Part shown: one piece after another, positions 57,091 through 61,923 of the stretch
Layout: each line of letters begins with the position of its first letter
How positions within the stretch are numbered: the first letter of the stretch is position 1
NCBI GenBank assembly: GCA_028280485.1
Contig: JANQLS010000188.1
Coordinates: 1-61,923, forward strand
DNA length: 61,923 bases
Direction: 5' to 3'
Source of the DNA: Planctomycetota bacterium
GTDB taxonomy: Bacteria; Planctomycetota; UBA8108; JACQVS01
Position numbers and translations under genes: made by a program
The notes under the pieces: model-generated
Told to the model about the DNA's origin: nothing
What the model saw: only the letters and a program-made list of their open reading frames with translations
The model's database searches: none

Positions 57091-60000
57091 ATGTCGATTC
57101 CATCCAGGATCTCTCTTTTGTCTACAAATACAAACAAAGTCTTTCTATTCGCTTTGATGTTTTTCGCTTTAATCCTATCGACGGTAAAAGCAGACATCGT
57201 CATCACCGAACTCAACTTCAACCCACCCGGCCCTGAAGAAACTTTAGAATTCATTGAAATCTATAACACTTCTCCCGTGGTTGAAGATATCTCCGGTTAT
57301 CGATTCGTCGAGGGGATCAGCTTTACTTTTCCCAAGAATACTCTGTTGCAGGGGCGATCATATTTAGTCGTCTGCGCTGATGAAGATGCGATTCAAGCTG
57401 CTTACGGTATCACCAATACCATCGGAAATTACTTAGGCCGACTCGAAAACGGTGGAGAAGAGATCGTCCTCAATGTCTTTGCCGGGGGAGAGGAAGCCAG
57501 CGTCGATTTCCGTGAACGGGGTCGTTGGGTCGTTCCTCCGGATGGAACGGGTCATACCTTATCCATTCGAAATCCTTATATGGATGCCGATGATCCTGAA
57601 AGCTGGGTTCCGAGTGCCACCTTGGGGGGAACTCCCGGGCGAGCCAATTTTCCAACCGAACCCACGATCATCGATAACACAATCATCGACACCGATGAGT
57701 TTTGGCGGTACCGCAAAGGAAACTCTGCTTTTCCCACCTCACCCGTAGATTGGAAGACTCTCGCCTACGATGACTCCAGTTGGTCTTCAGGCCGAACGGG
57801 TATCGGTTATGACGATGGAGATGATGTCACCACTCTCAACGACATGAGAAATAACTACGCATCGTTCGCCGCAAGAAAAGTCTTTAATCTTACTCAAGAA
57901 GATATCGATGGTTTCGATCAAATGACCTTTGAGGTGAACTACGACGATGGTTTTGTCGCTTACTTGAATGGTACGGAGATCGGTCGCTCTTCCAACATGG
58001 GGAACACCGGGCAAGTTCTTCCTAATACCTTCCTCGCAACTGCCGGGCGAGAAGCCGGATCCTTCGACGGTCAAAGTTTTTCCAAGAACTTGCTTCAAGA
58101 GGGTGACAATGTACTCGCAGTTCAGATTCACAACACGACCTTAAACAGTAGTGATTCGTCCTTTATTCCTAGGCTTATCAGTCGAACGGTTATCCCTCCG
58201 GACACCGTTGCCGATGCCGTTCCCATCGTGTTCAACGAAGTTTATTCTCGGACCTCGGATACCAAATGGTTTGAACTCTTCAATAAGGGCGGTTCAGAGA
58301 TCAATTTGGGTGGTTACTTCTTGAGTGATGATCCCGACGATCTCGACAAGTTTGAGATCCCCGCCGACACGATGATCGCAGGTCGAGGATTTTTGATTTT
58401 TGAAGAAGGAGCTACTGGCCTCGATCTCAGTAGTACTCGGGTTCAATTATTTTTAACTCAACCTAATTTGGAGCGAGTGGTATCTGGAGTCAATGTTGGA
58501 AGCGACATCGTCGACAATCCTCACTTAGAAGATACCTCTGAGGCCCGAATCCCTGATGGAAGCCTTCAGTGGGTCAATTCTGATACGCCTACTCTTGGGG
58601 CTGCGAATGACTACGCTTTTGAAACCCGCATTGTCATCAACGAACTCCATTACAATCCGATGCCTTTCAATCCCGCTTTTGGGAATTTGGAGACGGAGTT
58701 TATCGAGCTTTACAATCGCGGAGAAGAAGCCGTCGACCTCACCGGCTTTGAGTTTGATCGTGGAGTCGACTTTGTTTTTCCCGACGGTACGACGATCGAA
58801 CCGGATGAGTATCTCGTCATTGCGGGAAATGTGAACGTTCATGAAAGCGTTTATTTTATTCAGGGAATTCTCGGTCCTTGGGAAGGAACTCTATCCAACG
58901 GGGGAGAGCGAGTCCGATTGGTCGATCCTCTTGGAAACGTAGCTGATGAAGTTCGCTACGGTGAAGGTGGTAAGTGGCCGAAGTGGGCGGATGGCGGGGG
59001 AGCTTCCCTCGAACTCCTCGATCCCTTTGCAGACAACTCTTCTCCTGCAGCCTGGGCGAATAGCGATGAATCTGAGAAGTCTCAGTGGCAACAGGTGAAC
59101 TATTCGGTTACCTATGCCGCTCAACAAGAGCATGAATTTCACATTCGAATGCGCGATGAGGGCATCGTTCGAATTGACTCCATTCAATTAACCCGCGGTG
59201 GTTCTACTTATATCTCGAATGGAACATTCGATTCCAATACATCCGGTTGGCGTATCGAAGGAAACCACATTCAATCACGACGGATCACTTCCGATTCCTT
59301 CGCAGGAAATGGTTGCCTCGAAGTCATCGCCACGGGTCGTGGAGATACGAGAGCCAATCGTATCGAGGATGATTTGAGTTCACTGAGTTCGGGTACCGTT
59401 CAAGTAACCATGGCCTTAAAGTGGATCCGCGGAGCGAATTTGATGCACTTTGCGGGTTATAACAATTCCATGGCTCACATTCAGCGAATTGCCATTCCCC
59501 AAGATCAGGGAACTCCGGGAGCACCCAATAGTATCAAGGTCGATAACTTGGGACCGGTCATCAGCGATGTGAAGCAAGATAAAGCAGCTCCCTTAGCAGG
59601 GCAGGCCGTTAACATCACCGCTCATATTCGCGATATCGATGGCGTCGACTCGGCCAGGATTCGTTATCGAACTGGGTCACCCAATGGGGCCTACTCCACC
59701 GTAACTATGCACGATGATGGAGCACATAACGATGGCTTCGCTGGCGATGGAATTTATGGCGGAACGATCCCCGGGAATAACAACCGAGTCAAGGTGATCT
59801 ACTATATAGAAGCTACTGATGGTGAAGATGAAACCTACACCTTCCCCGTCTCCGCTCCTAGTAAAACGTTGATGTATCAACACGATGACCAACACACCTC
59901 GCCTTTGGATGTTTACCGCATCATCTTAAATGATGCCGACAACAACGAACTCAATTCCCGGCGACTACATTCGAATGAACTCTTAAATGGTTCTTTCGTC

Positions 60001-61776
60001 TTTGAAGACGATGAGATCTATCAAAACGTCGGGGTGCGATACCGCGGAAGTCCTTGGCAGAGGCCCGGAAATCCCCGTATGTTCCGCTTCCGATTTAATA
60101 AGGATGAACGTTTTAGGAAGCACCGAAATTACAACATCAGTCGTTACGGAGTTCGTCAAAATGAACGTACTGCGTATCACATGGTGTGGAAGAATTCTTC
60201 GGAAGACGTTACTGCACCTAAAGGGAAGACCACCAATATCAAGGTCTACCGTAATGGAAGTTTGCACTCGGTGATGGAACACATTCAGCCCATCAACGGT
60301 GATTACCTTCGACGGTGGTTCCCACAAGATTCGGATGGGATCTTGATGAAGCTCACCGGAAAACTCCTCTTCGATGACAATGGGGGATTCCGCGGGGGGT
60401 CGACCTCTTGGTGTCGATTGAGCTATCAAGGAGCCGACAAAGAACGTTACCGTTACAATTTTAACTTGAGGTCGCGAGAGTTGGAGGACGACTATCAACC
60501 CCTCTTCGATCTTTTGACGACGATGAGTAACACGCCAACTTCCCAATACGATGACGCGATCGCAGAGATCTTAGATACCGAACAATTCATGAGAGTCATC
60601 GCCGCTCGTGTCGCCCACGATGATTGGGATACGGTAGGCATCGGTAACGGGCAAAACTGCTACATGTATTACGCCTCGATCGAAGGCCGCTGGAAGCTCC
60701 TACCCTGGGATATGGATAATACCTGGAGGAATGCCAACGCCCGAACTCTCCCCAATGCCGATACGGGTACTTCACGCCTGATCGCTCGTCCGAATTATCG
60801 ACGACAATATAATCGGGCAGTTCACCACATGATGAACAATCAGTGGAACTCGGCTCATATGTATCCGATTTGGGATGCCGTTCATGCGGTTGTAGGGCAA
60901 GAGACGAGTCAATCGAACCCAGGAGGCTTGAAGAGTTTCATGAACAGCCGAAGAGGTCAGATGAATGCTCTACTTCCCAGTAATGTTTCCTTTAGGATTC
61001 GTACGAACAGTGGGAATGATTTCGATGTCGATGAATCCATCGTCGAAATCGAAGGAGATGGTTGGGTGAACATCGAGACGATACTTGTCGGTACGGAGCC
61101 TCTGGATCTCTTTTGGAGAAGCAGTACGATTTGGCAAGCTCAAATCCCGGTCTTCTTCGGTGAAAATGAATTAGAGTTCACCGCTTTTGACGGTGATGGA
61201 AATGTCCTTGCCACCGATTCGATCACCGTGACTTCTTCCGTCGGTTGGCCAGAGCCCGTTCTCCAAGGCGTTGAACCCGGTGAAGGTCGAGATGGGGGCT
61301 TGGTGACTCTTTCTGGAGTCGAATTCCATGAAGGGATCAGGGTATTCTTCGGGGATGAAGAATCGCCCCTCGTGATCTTCGATGAAGAAAATGACCCGAA
61401 TCAGCTTCAAGCCAGAGTTGTCGGCCCTGAAGGGGAAACTGTGGTCAGAGTCGAAAACGCTGACGGAAGGTCATCGGAGACGCTTCCTTTCACTATTCTT
61501 TCTCCACTGCCAAAATTCATCCGTGGAGACGCGAATCTCGACGGCAAAGTGGAGCTTGGCGACGCGATTAAGGTTCTGTTGAACCTCTACCGCGGTGGAG
61601 AGCTTCTCTGTGAGGATGCCGCTGATTCCGATGATAATGAAGTTATCGAGATGGCCGACGCTGTCTATATACTAGAGCATATCTATCTTGAAGGTCCCGC
61701 ATTGAGTCAGCCTTACCCCGAAAAAGGGCTGGATGGTCCGAATGAAGACGGGTTGGATTGTTTGGAGGGGATTTGA
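57091..61776 (+). CDS. Giant secreted lamin-tail / CotH protein with dockerin-like C-terminus
   Basis: A 1561-residue exported protein. After a signal peptide (KVFLFALMFFALILSTVKAD) come three lamin-tail domains (about 35-190, 375-505, 513-650; each with the pattern IVITELNFNPP / FIELYN). A carbohydrate-binding-like beta region (~200-360; WKTLAYDDSSWSSGRTGIGY) sits between the first two. Another beta domain (~680-800) and an Ig-like part lead to a CotH kinase-like domain (~940-1270; VGVRYRGSPWQRPGNPRMF, KLLPWDMDNTW). A TIG/IPT-like domain (~1390-1470) and a C-terminal dockerin-like pair (~1477-1561; GDANLDGKVELGDAIKVLL, DSDDNEVIEMADAVYIL) follow, the two calcium-loop repeats typical of planctomycete surface proteins. 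Probably cell-surface; substrate unknown. Confidence 0.9.
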   Translation: MSIPSRISLLSTNTNKVFLFALMFFALILSTVKADIVITELNFNPPGPEETLEFIEIYNTSPVVEDISGYRFVEGISFTFPKNTLLQGRSYLVVCADEDAIQAAYGITNTIGNYLGRLENGGEEIVLNVFAGGEEASVDFRERGRWVVPPDGTGHTLSIRNPYMDADDPESWVPSATLGGTPGRANFPTEPTIIDNTIIDTDEFWRYRKGNSAFPTSPVDWKTLAYDDSSWSSGRTGIGYDDGDDVTTLNDMRNNYASFAARKVFNLTQEDIDGFDQMTFEVNYDDGFVAYLNGTEIGRSSNMGNTGQVLPNTFLATAGREAGSFDGQSFSKNLLQEGDNVLAVQIHNTTLNSSDSSFIPRLISRTVIPPDTVADAVPIVFNEVYSRTSDTKWFELFNKGGSEINLGGYFLSDDPDDLDKFEIPADTMIAGRGFLIFEEGATGLDLSSTRVQLFLTQPNLERVVSGVNVGSDIVDNPHLEDTSEARIPDGSLQWVNSDTPTLGAANDYAFETRIVINELHYNPMPFNPAFGNLETEFIELYNRGEEAVDLTGFEFDRGVDFVFPDGTTIEPDEYLVIAGNVNVHESVYFIQGILGPWEGTLSNGGERVRLVDPLGNVADEVRYGEGGKWPKWADGGGASLELLDPFADNSSPAAWANSDESEKSQWQQVNYSVTYAAQQEHEFHIRMRDEGIVRIDSIQLTRGGSTYISNGTFDSNTSGWRIEGNHIQSRRITSDSFAGNGCLEVIATGRGDTRANRIEDDLSSLSSGTVQVTMALKWIRGANLMHFAGYNNSMAHIQRIAIPQDQGTPGAPNSIKVDNLGPVISDVKQDKAAPLAGQAVNITAHIRDIDGVDSARIRYRTGSPNGAYSTVTMHDDGAHNDGFAGDGIYGGTIPGNNNRVKVIYYIEATDGEDETYTFPVSAPSKTLMYQHDDQHTSPLDVYRIILNDADNNELNSRRLHSNELLNGSFVFEDDEIYQNVGVRYRGSPWQRPGNPRMFRFRFNKDERFRKHRNYNISRYGVRQNERTAYHMVWKNSSEDVTAPKGKTTNIKVYRNGSLHSVMEHIQPINGDYLRRWFPQDSDGILMKLTGKLLFDDNGGFRGGSTSWCRLSYQGADKERYRYNFNLRSRELEDDYQPLFDLLTTMSNTPTSQYDDAIAEILDTEQFMRVIAARVAHDDWDTVGIGNGQNCYMYYASIEGRWKLLPWDMDNTWRNANARTLPNADTGTSRLIARPNYRRQYNRAVHHMMNNQWNSAHMYPIWDAVHAVVGQETSQSNPGGLKSFMNSRRGQMNALLPSNVSFRIRTNSGNDFDVDESIVEIEGDGWVNIETILVGTEPLDLFWRSSTIWQAQIPVFFGENELEFTAFDGDGNVLATDSITVTSSVGWPEPVLQGVEPGEGRDGGLVTLSGVEFHEGIRVFFGDEESPLVIFDEENDPNQLQARVVGPEGETVVRVENADGRSSETLPFTILSPLPKFIRGDANLDGKVELGDAIKVLLNLYRGGELLCEDAADSDDNEVIEMADAVYILEHIYLEGPALSQPYPEKGLDGPNEDGLDCLEGI

Positions 61777-61824
61777 TTTCGCTTTCTCCACACCCGATGC
61801 GAGATGAAGGGTAAGACGCCCAGG

Positions 61825-61889
61825 AAGCCCGAAGCTTTAGCGAGGGATAAAGGCGTATCGTAAGAAATCCCTCGATAAATCTTCGGGCT
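61825..61889. repeat. Facing pair of GCCCGAAGCTTTAGCGAGGG repeats, short spacer
   Basis: AAGCCCGAAGCTTTAGCGAG then GGAT (61825-61848) and the reverse arm ATCCCTCGATAAATCTTCGG then GCT (61867-61889) face each other across 18 bp. The second arm has diverged at two or three positions. Located just after the giant LTD gene. Confidence 0.85.
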
Positions 61890-61923
61890 CGGAAGGTTGG
61901 TGATTTCAATTTTGGCGAATCCT

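Overview
The window most likely comes from a member of the Planctomycetota. The best evidence is an adjacent pair of genes for a DUF1501 protein and a PSCyt1/DUF1549/DUF1553 protein (34.8-39.1 kb). A very large secreted lamin-tail/CotH protein with a planctomycete-style dockerin-like C-terminus (57.1-61.8 kb) supports this, as do many TPR/HEAT lipoproteins, weak Shine-Dalgarno signals and a squalene-hopene cyclase locus. The phylum call is inference from gene content; no search was run.

Layout. 0-6 kb: a truncated Asp-rich secreted protein at the left edge, then two convergent TPR proteins. 6.4-14 kb: mostly housekeeping genes (sucCD, an XRE regulator with a Lys/Ser tail, an NrnA-type DHH phosphoesterase, a phasin-like protein next to a UbiB-family kinase, a choline-kinase-like enzyme). 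14-17.4 kb: an ankyrin lipoprotein, a repeat-filled intergenic stretch and a small TPR protein. 17.7-20.3 kb: miaB and ribD. 20.7-26.7 kb: a four-gene Gld-type ABC export operon whose last gene fuses DUF4340 to a parvulin-type prolyl isomerase. 26.9-34.7 kb: a small lipoprotein facing a head-to-tail array of three large membrane-anchored paralogues. 34.8-40.5 kb: the DUF1501/PSCyt1 pair and a secreted TraB/Tiki-like protein. 40.5-42.4 kb: a RibB protein with a degenerate RibA half, flanked by inverted copies of a ~200-bp multi-hairpin repeat. 42.5-53.8 kb: a hopanoid region (hpnA and hpnN on the plus strand with PhnD-like, TPR and PQQ-propeller genes; shc, hpnG and a small membrane protein on the minus strand). 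54.4-61.8 kb: metG and the giant LTD/CotH protein.

How the genes fit together. shc makes the hopene skeleton, HpnG is expected to cleave adenosylhopane, HpnA acts on sugar-linked hopanoid side chains, and HpnN moves hopanoids to the outer membrane. The PhnD-like and lipoprotein genes overlap or directly follow hpnN and may belong to the same export process.

The most distinctive non-coding feature is a set of intergenic inverted-repeat elements. Several share an AGCNNNAGCGA core inside a foldable hairpin, often as two facing copies 40-150 bp apart. They resemble REP/BIME elements. No transposase, tRNA, rRNA or CRISPR array was found in the window.
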